Part shown: positions 26,383 to 37,900 of the stretch, in pieces
Layout of the letters: every line of letters begins with the position of its first letter
How positions within the stretch are numbered: position 1 is the first letter of the stretch
Origin: Eriocheir sinensis
Taxonomy: Eukaryota > Arthropoda > Malacostraca > Decapoda > Varunidae
Assembly: GCF_024679095.1 (NCBI RefSeq)
Contig: NC_066522.1
Span: forward strand, 11,557,753 to 11,621,752
Length of the DNA: 64,000 bases
Direction: 5' to 3'
Translations under genes and position numbers: made by a program
Notes under the pieces: model-generated
Database searches by the model: none
What the model saw: the letters and a program-made list of their open reading frames with translations, nothing else
Told to the model about the DNA's origin: nothing

Positions 26383-29300
26383 ATGGCCAATGGGTCTATT
26401 GAATCAAAGGAAGAGGACAGTTTGTGGCCAGCAGATGACTCGGCACAGTCGTTGCCCTCTTCCCGGAATCGTCAGGACTCTGGCACCTTAGGTGACCCCA
26501 GTGACAACTTTTCACAGGTTGGAAGACACCTTCCCCCACTCTTACACCCACGTCCACCCTCACCAGTCTCTGTGGCAGAGCTGCAGGAACGTGCCGTTCA
26601 GGATAGCCAAAACAATAATGTTGATGAGAACAGCAATGACCACCATTTTGACCAGTATGCTGCTGCTGCTGTTGCCTCCACTTACCCTCGTCGGGAAGCT
26701 TCATCTTACCCTGCATACCCTAATCAAGAGGCTTCGCATTACTCATCCTCCTATAGAGATGCATCGTCATACCCTCCATACAACAGCAGAGAAACTTCAC
26801 ATCCCAGCAGGGAAAGTTCTTCAAGCTTAAGTTGGGAAGCCTCATCACATGATGCCTGGAGAGCCTCACACCCCTCATCTTCCAGTCGAGACCCCTCATC
26901 ATTGCACTCATACAGGGAAGCTTCACACCAAGAAGCTCAGTCACACCACCATTCACGTTCTTCACATTCCACTCAGTATACCTTACACTCCAGCTACCCT
27001 TCACACACTGTTCGTGAGGCTGTCTCTGCCTCTGATCAGTCTGTGCGACCCAGGGTGAGGCAACCATCACAGCATCAGAGAGATGAAGCAGACCACGCCA
27101 TACCTCCCCGGTTACGTCTTGCCCCAAGAAGGGACAGCTTTAGCAGCAGCAGTTGCCAGCACAGTGGACTCACCCACCGTAGAAACCGTTCTGAAGGCAC
27201 GTCACCTGTCAACAGGTACCCACCACTGCCAAATCATAACTGCCCTCCTAAAGAATCAGGTAAGGAAGGTGATTTACAGTTTGTGTCATATGATGGTCTT
27301 TTGGTCACTTGATGTATTAAACACCTTTTCATAGGTTGAGACAAGAAGCTTTGGTTAATATCAATATTTTTATGTGCCGGAAAGAAACAAATGTGCATAT
27401 TTTCCTGTCAGATGGACGACTACCCCAACTACCAGGGTGTAGGACAGGGAACCAAAACCCCAACAGCCCTATGAGATGGCTTCCCCTTGCCTTGCGTGGG
27501 GGCAGATGCAGCCCCCAGCCCCCTCAGGACTTGCCTCCTGCTGAGAATGTTACTCAGGAGGCTCAGGAATTGCTCACCACCTTCACCTTAGAGACCCTTC
27601 GTAACAACAGGCTGGATGTGCCTCAGTGTATGCAGGCCATGCCCAGGTGTGTGTTTGTGTATTTACCTTGTTGTAATTTTACAGGGCCTGGGCTTACACT
27701 CATGTGTGTGTGTGTGTGTGTTTCAGCTGTTCAAATGATATATGTACTATTTGTCTTTTTCTTCTTTTTACTTTTTCTTTTTTAATTATGCTTATCTTTC
27801 TATTTTTTCTGCTGAGATGTTTGTTATATACCCCCTAAGATATGCTTTTCAGTAGTTCATACTTCTCACTTAAATAGTATGTATTATTGATGCTCAAATA
27901 GCAATGTATTAAAAAAGGGAGAGATACCAGAAGACTGGAAAGGAAGCTACACTATACCCATTTTTAAAGGGAAAGGAGATGCTTTGAAATGTGGTAACTA
28001 TAGAGTGATAAGGTTACTGGAGCATGGCATGAAGGTATATGAAAAAGTCCTGGAGAAGAGGCTGAGAAGGATAAGAATTGACAAATGTCAGTTTGGCTTT
28101 TGCCCTGGGAGATCAACAACTGAAGCAATATATACTATGAGAGGCCTTCAGGAAAGATTTATGGAGAAGAGGAGGAGATTGTATCATGTTTTTTTAGATC
28201 TAGAGAAGGCATTTGACAGAGTACCAAGGGAAATTATAAGATGGGCATTGAGAAGGCAAAGAGTACCAGAAAGATTGGTTGAATCGGTGATGGGACTATA
28301 TGAAGGTACAAAATCGAGAATGAAAACAGTGGTGGGAACATTAGATGAGTTCGAAATTGGAGCAGGGGTTCACCAGGGATCTGCCCTTAGCCTGCTCTTG
28401 TTTATAACAGTAATGGAGGATGCAACAAAGGAAGCAAGAGGAGAGGCACCATGGGAGCTGCTGTATGCAGATGACTTGGTAGTAAATGCAGAGACAGCAG
28501 AAGTGAAAGAAAAGTTTAATAAATGGAAGGAAGGAATGGAGGAGAGAGGTTTGAAAATTAATATGGAAAAAACAAAGTACATAGTACATGGTGACTTGAA
28601 AAGAGGCAAGAGAAAAGATTAAATCAGGAAAGTATCCATGTGGATGCTGTGGGAAGGGAGTAGGTGTAAATTCAGTCTTGTGCACATGTTGCAGGCAGTG
28701 GTGCCACCATAGATGCACAGGCCTCAGAAATGTAAGAGGAGTGCAGAATTTTACATGCCCAGCTTGTGTAAGGAGACAGCAAGGACAAGAAATTGAGAGG
28801 GATGAACTAGAGGTGAATGGAGGAAAGTTGGATGAGGTAGAACATTTCTGTTTTTGGGAGATGTTCTGGACTGTGAGGCAGGAGTGGAGAGGACAGTGAG
28901 AGCGAGAGTGGCGGCAGCGTGGTTAAAGTGGAGGGAGGTGGCTAGTTTACTTGTGAATCGTAGCATCCCTTTAAAGAGCAGAGTTGGGGTGTACCAAGCG
29001 TGTATTAGATCAGTGATGTTATATGGAGCAGAAACATGGGCTCTAACTATAAAATTGATGGAGGTATTGAGAGCAAGTGATTGCAGAATGCTGAGGTATA
29101 TGGCAAGGACCAGGTGGCAAGACAGGATGTCCAGTGCAGATGTAGCTAACAGATGTGGAGTAGAGGACCTGGAAACAGTGCTCGGAAGGGAAAGACTCCG
29201 GTGGTTTGGACATGTAAAGGGAGCAGGGGAGGATACAGTGCTGGGAGTTTTGGGGAGATTGGAGGTAGAAAGAAGGAGACCAATTGGTAGACCTAGGAAA

Positions 29301-29838
29301 ATGTGGAGAAGGTGTATACACGAAGACTTGGCATTGATGGGATTGGATGAGCATCGGGCAGAAGACAGTAGAGTGGAGGAGAGCCATAAAGCGTCCAACC
29401 GCTCTGGAAGAGTGAAAACAGACGTTAAACAAAATGATGATGATGATGAAATAGCACTTTCTCTATCACAGCATGACCACAGTGATGAAAACTATGGCCA
29501 GACATGCAGTGTTGAGTGGCACCAAAAAATTAGGGTGGCCAAGGGCCACCAACTGCAGGAATGGTCATATTGTGCATATTAGTGCAGTGAACTATTCAGA
29601 TGCCACTCAACACTGGGTGTATATACATTTGGGTTGGGAGATTCATGATGCATTGTGGATATAACAGTTATAGGAGGACATCCAATGGGAAATAATGAGT
29701 GAAAATCCTGAGGTGGCAGCACCAGTACACCCATCATATGCACCCTTGGCCAGGACCAAGGTGCAAGTCTGATGACTATGTCATCAAGATAGCAGCAAAC
29801 ACTTGCTATCCAAGATGCTCCTAGATGCTTCCCTCCAG

Positions 29839-29874
<36 letters not shown>

Positions 29875-31417
29875 ATTCAAATATTATTGTAGAAACTGTG
29901 TATTTAATATAACTTGTCTTTATTGTTGGAAATGTTAAAAGTCATTCATAATTTTCTTTAGTTTGGAGTCCTATGGATTGTTTAGTTGCTAAGTATTAGA
30001 AATAAGTTTTCATGTTTATGCATATGTCAGTTCCAGCAGCCCCCACATGATGCGTGCTGGCCGGGAACTACGTCTGCTGGCAGATGCCTTTGCAGGGACA
30101 GCTGAGCGACGGAAGGTGCGTCTTATGGCAGAGTCAGTGAACCTCAGCTGCATTGAGATGAGTGACTTCTTCCAGCTGTGTGCTGAACTGTTTTATGTGA
30201 GCAAAAATATTGTTTTGATTGACAGCATGACTACTTAGTAATCTAAGGCCCCATGTCATGAAATGAACAAACAGGAGTGTTTGTTGAGTAAGTTAATAGT
30301 ATCGAAAATGATTGATACCCAAATCATCATTGTCATTTTAGTTGTCCAAGGCAGCTCACATGTGTCAGCCTTTGCTACCTGATGGCAGCTGTCCACACAG
30401 AATTGTCTTGCAAATTTTTTGTCCTTGCCTTGACTTTGAAAGTCATTCTATTCTACCTCATCTGTATCTTCTTTGGCCAACCAGTTGGCTTTCAGCCTTC
30501 CTCATGAATGTTTTAATTTTATTTCATCCAATCATTCTTGTCCTGCCTTTTTAATAGGGCTCAACAATAGCATAGCTGGGCACGATAACAGAAAACCTTA
30601 TTCCCGATAACTGATAATGGAAAACCTTATCAGTGATAACCGATATTCGTTAACTGGAGACACAAATATAGGCGATGCCCGATATAAATCCACAATTCTG
30701 ATACTAGCTAGCAGTAAGTCCGATAGGCAAAAACGACACTATTGATATATCAAATAAAAAAATAGATGAATTCAAATTTTCATTATCTGTATTTTAGAAA
30801 ACTTACAAAACCTGAAAATCACACGTTTACACGTACATATAGACAGTAATACTAGAAACGCCTGAACTGGTGTTGTGTTATTTGCCGTCCCCATCGTCAA
30901 AAGCTGGCGCTTTTGTTTACAAACACTGGTCTCTCGTGAACTGGCCCATTAGTACTTATTCAGTTATTCTTACTTATCACCATTAACACTTTAACAGTCA
31001 CTTCAGTAAAGAAGCACTGAAGCACTGGGAACCGGAACACTGGCACTCGCTCCGTCTCTCAAGACGCAGCTGAGAGGCCACGTGATAACACAAGCCGCTG
31101 GTCTCTGTTTGCGCTCTTTACAACGGGATCACAAATTTCAGGCAGTGAATAATAATTTTGGGGGCAAAATTAAATGATTTTTCTCTTTGATATAGTGATT
31201 TTCGAGTCTAACATAAAATAATAACCTAGTGTTTTAATGTTGATGATCTAAGTATGAAATCTCTTCACCGAAGATATTTCATACCCCGAAGTTTTTTCAT
31301 ACAACACCAGGTGCCCAGGCCACGCATGCGCAGTAGGGAGGAGACAACGTTATTTTTTTCTGAGAGGTGGAAAAAAGTAGCGATTATCACTAGTTTGGTT
31401 ACAAAAGTAACAAAGAT

Positions 31418-31516
<99 letters not shown>

Positions 31517-32785
31517 TAGCGGATGGCCGATAACCCGATTTTGTTATCAGCGATAAAGTATCGCGATTAACGCCCAGCTATGAACAATAGCCTCTACTCA
31601 CTCTCATCACTTCACTGATGCCTGCCATCTTCATAATTCTCCTAAGATTACCAAGTGTTAGAAAAACAGCTCCTTCAGTAATTACAATATAGATTCCAAA
31701 GTTACAAATAATAGTAAAAGGTAAAGTTGGGAGCATACACTATAGCTGTAGCTATAGCTCCCTGAGCCCCCCACACACAGGGTGTGGCATCTGGGTTATC
31801 ACAATTTACCTTCCCCTGGTCTCCCCAGGTAACAGAGTGGAAACTCCACAAACAGAACCAGGTGGAGAGACGAAATTAGAGCATTCCCTGAGCAGGATGG
31901 AGCACACTGACATTTACTTTGATTTGAGGAGCTTGGCACAATCAGTGGATTAGCAGTCTTGCATTGGCAGTATTTAGTTATCTATGTATGATGAAATAGT
32001 TATGAACATCAGGTTTATTTAGGCTGTAATAATCCCTAGAATAAGTGTAATATAACTTAGGAAGTTGTTTCAACATAATAAAAAAAAAATTTCCCCTCTG
32101 CCTAAAGTCACACATTACCAAAATGATTGCCACAGTGGACACCAACACTACTTCCATTCAAGTCATGAAGTCACTACAAATACAGTCAAAAGCTTAAATG
32201 GAGGTCAGACATTTATGAATGGAGAAGAGAGATGGTGAATAATAATTATCAGGAGCCTCCATGTCATGTATCCTTCTGTACTATAAGCTCCATAAATCTC
32301 TCTCCAGGACGGTATCACACGAGAACGTATTGTGGCATTGTTCACCTTCGTGGGTGATGTGGCTGTGCACCAAGTAAGGATGAAGGGAGAGGAACTGATC
32401 CATCTGCTAATGAAGTGGTCCTTTAGGTACCTGGTGGAGCACGTGTGTCGCTGGGTGCAGGAGGCAGGTGGCTGGGTAAGTGTCACATACAAGGCTAACT
32501 ACCACATCACAAATCTCTCCACATAAAATGATAAAATGCAGCAATATCTTGATTAATAGGGAAGATTTAAAATGCATCAAACATACAAACTTAAAAAAAT
32601 AGGATGACATATTCCGAAGTATATGTAGTATGGTAATATTTAAAGCTTCATTCCATTGTCCTTGACAGGTTGCTGTGCTGACTTGTGGCGCCAACTTCAT
32701 TTACCGATGTGCCGTGTTTGCCTTCTGCGTGTGTGGTTCAGTGGCAGCAAGTCTGTTCATATACAAAACCCTCAAGAATGGGTGA
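26383..32785 (+). CDS. BAK/BAX-like multidomain Bcl-2 protein with long N-terminal extension
   Basis: Effector-type Bcl-2 protein expected at the mitochondrial outer membrane. Exons 26383-27259, 27412-27646, 30040-30196, 32308-32475 and 32669-32785 (TGA) give 517 residues in phase. Residues about 337-356 (ENVTQEAQELLTTFTLETL) fit helix 1. BH3 is at about 377-388 (GRELRLLADAF). BH1 spans about 419-438 (AELFYDGITRERIVALF). BH2 is at about 471-482 (WVQEAGGWVAVL). A hydrophobic tail anchor at about 490-511 ends with KTLKNG. The GGWVA junction and the AGREL start of BH3 are closest to BAK. BAK is about 210 residues, so about 330 residues precede helix 1 here: acidic at first, then Ser/Tyr/His-rich with degenerate decamer repeats (about 101-185). 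BH3 has Ala where the family usually has Gly before Asp. The start ATG is two bases inside an exon, so a 5' untranslated exon exists upstream. Confidence 0.9.
27900..29452 (+). mobile_element. RTE-like LINE, 5' truncated, in a Bcl-2 intron
   Basis: Opens mid-domain with GEIPEDWKGSYTIPIFKGKG and runs through reverse transcriptase blocks: FGFCPGRSTTEAI, HVFLDLEKAFDRVPR, GVHQGSALSLLLF and the catalytic LLYADDLVV. After a frame break near 28623, a Cys/His cluster follows, then SRVGVYQACIRSVMLYGAETW, RLRWFGHVKG and GRPRKMWRRC, ending in a short (ATG)n tail. The order and the ATG tail are typical of RTE-group elements in crustaceans. It is dead: truncated, with at least two frameshifts. The orientation matches the host gene. 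Confidence 0.88.
28633..28782 (+). other. PHD-like Cys/His cluster within the LINE
   Basis: The frame reads CGCCGKGVGVNSVLCTCC, then WCHHRC, then CPAC: paired Cys, a central His-x-x-Cys and a final CxxC. It lies between the RT core and the C-terminal region. Confidence 0.6.
29842..29870. repeat. Poly-T run
   Basis: About 29 T residues; possibly the tail of a minus-strand retroposon whose body was not identified. Confidence 0.9.
30571..31582. mobile_element. hAT-type non-autonomous element with 8-bp TSD
   Basis: Perfect 11-bp terminal inverted repeats, CATAGCTGGGC at 30571-30581 and its complement at 31572-31582, flanked by AACAATAG at 30563-30570 and 31583-31590. Subterminal DNA is full of GATAAC/CGATAA words in both orientations. 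Contains a (TA)n tract at 31421-31514 and no transposase. Lies in the intron between the third and fourth Bcl-2 coding exons. Confidence 0.93.
31421..31514. repeat. (TA)n microsatellite
   Basis: About 94 bp of alternating TA near the right end of the hAT-type element. Confidence 0.97.
31716..31852 (-). mobile_element. Partial SINE (GGGGAAACCTGGGG family)
   Basis: AAAGTTGGGAGCATACAC and then TTACCTTCCCCTGGTCTCCC match the copy at 24790-24930. The tRNA-like end is missing. Confidence 0.55.
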
Positions 32786-33582
32786 CGCTGGCCCTTGCTC
32801 CCCACTTGCCTGCCTTATAACAAATGTATGTCCCTTGCTGTTCACCCACAGTTGCTCAACCCCGTCTCATCTCTTAGTGGTTAGTGATTATTTTGTATGA
32901 TTGAAAGTGACAACTTCAGGTATAATATTGATTGCTGCATGTGTGGAGGTGTGTAATATATGTAGGTAATGATTTTCATATGTAAATGTGATCAGCGAGT
33001 GTATCATATTTCTTGCCAAAACTGTACTTTTCTCTCAAAATATCTAAAAAGGATCACCCAGTGTCTTTCATGCTAATGCTAATTTTACTTTTTATGGGGT
33101 TTGTAGCTGTTGCCATAAGTCACTTAGTTCAGTCCCAAAACTGCTTGAAAGTATCGAATAAGATAAACTAGAGCATATTATTAAAGTAAAAATATTGGTC
33201 CACAGAAAAAGCTGCAGTGATACCTTATGCAATGTTTGTGGTGATATTTATAACCCAATAATGTGTATCCAAGGTAACAAGGAATGAATTGTGAATTCAT
33301 TAATGATTTCCAGTTCTGCATAATGAGCAACCTAGTTTCCAATGCAAAACAAATTTATCTAGTGAATGTGTTATTTTACTCAGATATCAGATATGGCTCT
33401 CTATTACCTTGATATCAGATATGGCTCTCTATTACCTTGATATCAGATATGGCTCTCTATTACCTTGATATCAGACATAGCTGCCTGTTACCTTGCTTGA
33501 ATCTCACTTAAAATCCATTAGTTGTCTTGGCTGTCTTTTTATGCTGTAATTTAAGCTTTTTCTTTTATTAATAAAATTTTAT
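32786..33582 (+). other. Probable Bcl-2 gene 3' untranslated region
   Basis: AT-rich sequence following the stop. AATAAA at 33570-33575 is a reasonable poly-A signal. Contains a small 28-bp tandem repeat. Confidence 0.45.
33383..33492. repeat. 28-bp tandem repeat, about four copies
   Basis: GATATCAGATATGGCTCTC plus TATTACCTT repeated head to tail; the last copy is diverged. Confidence 0.93.
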
Positions 33583-34725
33583 GTCAGACACTCCCTCGAA
33601 TAGTGGTAGATGCTAAACTAACTAGGATAATTTCTCACTCAAATTAAGTGGGTAGTAGCTGCTTGATTTCAGTTTATAAAGATCAGCTGTTATCATTTGC
33701 TTGACAAAATTCTAATTATGAAAAGTTACTACATCATTTCGACAAGCAGACTAGTTACACACATTTGTAGGATAAAAGTCAAGTAATTTGCCACTGTTGA
33801 AATAAACTATAATTTGAGTAAATAGATAGGAAACCTGCATTGACAAATCATTATCAAAGCAATTAATTCCCCTATTGTAAAAAGTTGCATGATTTAGACT
33901 TGCAGATGTGTTACAAACCAGTGTAAGGGCACATCTGAGATAAAAACTCCAAAGTTTGCATCGAGATCATATTATAGAACTTCATTGAAATTTTCTGTGT
34001 ATTAAGTTGCACATGTAACTTTCAAACACAATTTGGTATCCATATAATTAAGGGGTGCCTTAGTCATCTTATTAAAAAAATTTTATTTCTTTTCTCAATT
34101 CCTTACTTTAATGTTTACCAAACAGAATCTCTCTGGCATGAAATGTGGTTTATGTAATTGTGAATATATGTATGATGAATGAAACTCATGTTTTATACTT
34201 AAAAGTTGCAGCTGATGAGTGAATCAACTCATTCAGCTTGTGTTCAGCCATTACCAGTGAATCTGAATTATTTTGCACATGTGAAGGTGTGACTCCGGGA
34301 CTGTGATAACAGGCCTTTTTTGACATTCCAGGCCCAACCAATATATTTTTGAGGTTTTTGTACTGTGCCAATTGCTCTTTGCAAATATATAAACTGATAT
34401 AATAAACTTTAGACTTTGACTATCCAAAACATGAAATAGTGCAGACTTTCCATTGGTTTGGTTTATAGGGGAAAAATATTATACATCATATATCTGGAGA
34501 GCACCATCATTATCCAGTTTAAATTCTGGGGTATTTAGGGTCAAATTTCTTGACCATGTCCATGGATTGGATGGCTGCTGGATTAATCAAACAATAGGAA
34601 CATACAGAATGGCCTGGACATGGAGATTATCCAGTCAAAGAACACATTGATTTTAAGCAAAGTATGACTGACTGAGACAGCTGGAACCCTATGAGAGTAG
34701 CTCATTTCCTGTATATCACATAATC

Positions 34726-34916
34726 ATCATCATTTCATCGACGCCTGTTCCTAGGAGCTCCCATCAGGGGATGGCCACGGCAGAAGAGTTTCCAACTTTC
34801 TCTATACAGACACTCCCTCCTTGCCTGCTCATAGTTTCTCAAAGATCTTTCCCCCCTCTCCATAATGTACTCCTGCACCCTATCTCTCCATTTCACTGCA
34901 GGTCACAACTAAGTAC
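34726..34916 (-). mobile_element. LINE 3' end with ATG-repeat tail, minus strand
   Basis: The complement reads LRNYEQARRECLYRESWKL, then FCRGHPLMGAPRNRRR, and ends in (ATG)n, a common tail of RTE-like crustacean LINEs. Confidence 0.6.
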
Positions 34917-37900
34917 ATACACCTAGGTAAATACACACACTGCTTTAGAGTGGAAACACAATGGATACAAAACTGCTTCTTACTTGTTCTTTATGTATTA
35001 TCTCACCAAACCTTTGCACCACTATTACTAACTAACAACACTTGCCTTAAAACAATATAGATTTACTTACACTTTCCAACACAGTCAAGCCTTGATTTTA
35101 TTGATTGACATAAATATGACAACAATTTTTGTACAAACACTGCAGGTGGGCACAAATTTAGGGACGAGTTAGTATGCATATCTATGTTTCTTCTGTTTCT
35201 TAGCTTACATAAGACAAAATATTCCTTTCTTGATTACATTTTTGTAACTTTTTTTTTCTTGCCGACTTAATTCATATGTAACAGCTAAACTAGTCAGACA
35301 ATTCACTAAAATGGATTCAAATCAATGGATACATTTAACAATGAGGTAAAAGTAAGAATAGAATACATTTAAAATACTATATTGCACTAATGTATTATAA
35401 ACATTAAGAAATCATTGCCACAAAAGGTGCGGTGGCAGCAGAGAAAACAGACCTGCATGAAATTTGTGGCAATGAATCATTAACATCATCTGGAAAGGTA
35501 GACTTATATGTCTTTAGCCACAACTGATGTTTTGAAGGAGTTGTAATGAGAAAATTGAAGTGTTTAGCATAATGTGCCCATCATGCATTCATTCTTAAAA
35601 TATTTGTGCTTACTGTCCTTAGTTTTAAATTTCAAAGATAAAACTATATGTAATTTTTCATAACAACACTGAGTTCATAAATAGATCTAACTCTTAGAGA
35701 CAAATGTAAATTGTTAAGGCAACATCACATATGTGTACTTTTGCAAATGTAGCACGAGATTAGTTTTGCTATGATGAACAGACACAACACATACAATGCC
35801 AATGAATGCATTAAGCTTATAGATCTATACTTTGGCAGTACAGATGTTGCATCCTGAACATCAGTCACATTATTTTATAGGCTAATGATTGCTTAACAAA
35901 CCTGTAGTTCATTAGAGACAAAGCCCCAGAATACCAACCTTTCCCCAGACTCAGCAGCTGTCACAACCTGCAATCAACTCCCTCACAACACATGGCAAAC
36001 ATTTCAGGAAATGTTAAGTTTAATGTATGTTGGCACTGGAAGGATGGAAGAGCCCAAACATATTCTGTGAGGTTTTGTACAATTAATATGTAGTCACAGA
36101 GTTTTCTTGAAGGCTATCCAGAAACAGAGGATGGTGTGTGAGTTATTGCTGTAACACAACCAGATTACTGCTCTACTGTCTTCACCACCAAGGCCTCCCT
36201 TTAATACTCAGGAAAGATATGCCTTAGTTGAATACTGGAATCAGAAACGTGCCCTGCTCATCAGGACATTTTTATGATTACTGTAATCAAACTGGTTGAC
36301 AGACTTTCATACAAACAAAATTTCTTATATCTTTAAAAGATGAATTCCAGCTTTTGATTTTCAGTTGACTGAATCAACATGATAAAATTACAACCAAGAC
36401 ACTGGGTTTACTAACAAGGGCTCTCTAATATGAGTCATAAGTAAGAATATCTTAGAGAATGAATTTTACATTTTTTTTTTTTCAATACAGGTGGATTAAC
36501 ATTTATCCTGACACATCTTCACACTATCAATAAATAATGCAATGGAAAATACTTCATAAAATGCTCTAGTCTTTGTGAGATATCACATATCACAGAGGCA
36601 TTGTGCTTGTAACCTTCCAACTTGCTTCAATAGAGCTGCTGGCAATAACTATTAGCTAAGGGCATCCAAGCAGAGGCTGGGGCCCTAGTCTACCTTGGCA
36701 CCAAAACCATGAACAATGTTGTTCTAACTTACATATTATATCACAAGAGTTCACTACTGTTATAAGCTGTCGAGTATATTTTTTTATGAGCTTATATTGT
36801 TAGTAATGTGTTGGCTAAATGTTATAATATTTATGATAAATAGAATGACAGCTGTCTGTATGGCATCATTATTACTCAAAATGCACTAACTGTAATCCTG
36901 TATAACAAGCATATGAATGACTCACTAGCTGTATAATTTATCTGAGGTGTTCCATACCTGACAAGATGCAAAAACAATGTATACTGAAATGGTGGAGATG
37001 ACACAACTAAGTAACATTGTAGGTGAATCTTGCATTTCCTACTGCGCTCATGAATAAAAATACTGCTGAAAGAACTACAGCATATCATCTTCATGTGGAA
37101 TGGTTTATTGAACTGGAATACTGTTCTTCAGATTAATGAAGTTTAGTATCCAACATGCAAATAGTTCTGAGACTAGCTAGTGTTATTAGGAAGGAGCAGG
37201 GAAGGATCATTGGTTTCCTCACAGCATTTGATGGAATGAATCATGCACTCCTAACCTGCATTGTTTGCATGCTTTAAAAATACAAATTAAATGTAAATTG
37301 TCTGCCACCAGAGTATCTTATAGCTCACTCTGAGGATGCATACTTTATCAGAATATAACTAAAGACTGAGATTAAGTTATAATAAAGTATAAAAAGGAAG
37401 GGGGAACCAAGGCTCAAATACATGTAAGTCCAAGCACTAGCATATGTCTGTTGAGGATTCAATTCATGGGAGAAGGGTAAAGGAACAAAGCAGGAATAAG
37501 CCTCACTGAGATGAACTTACTACAGGCAAAAAAAAAAAAAAAAAAAAGAAGAGCATGTGTGCATTAATACACATAAGCATATATTAATGCTGATGCACCT
37601 TGTTATTGTTCAGTCACATTCCAATATTGGTTCAAGCACAAGCTACCCATAAACCTTAACCTAAGGGGTTGTATGAGCCCACTAAAGAGAGCGAGATGCA
37701 ATTGCAGTTCAAAGAGGGCTAACCGCGGGGACAAAATCCATCACCATAAAGCTTTCTTACCTGAGTAACACTATCACTTCAGATGATATCTGCTAAAGGT
37801 AACATGCAAACATGGGAACACATAGTAAAGACTTTGCCATAAATTAACAAAAAAAAATAATTATAATATTTATGAGCTGATGTTACCCATGTCTGGCTAC

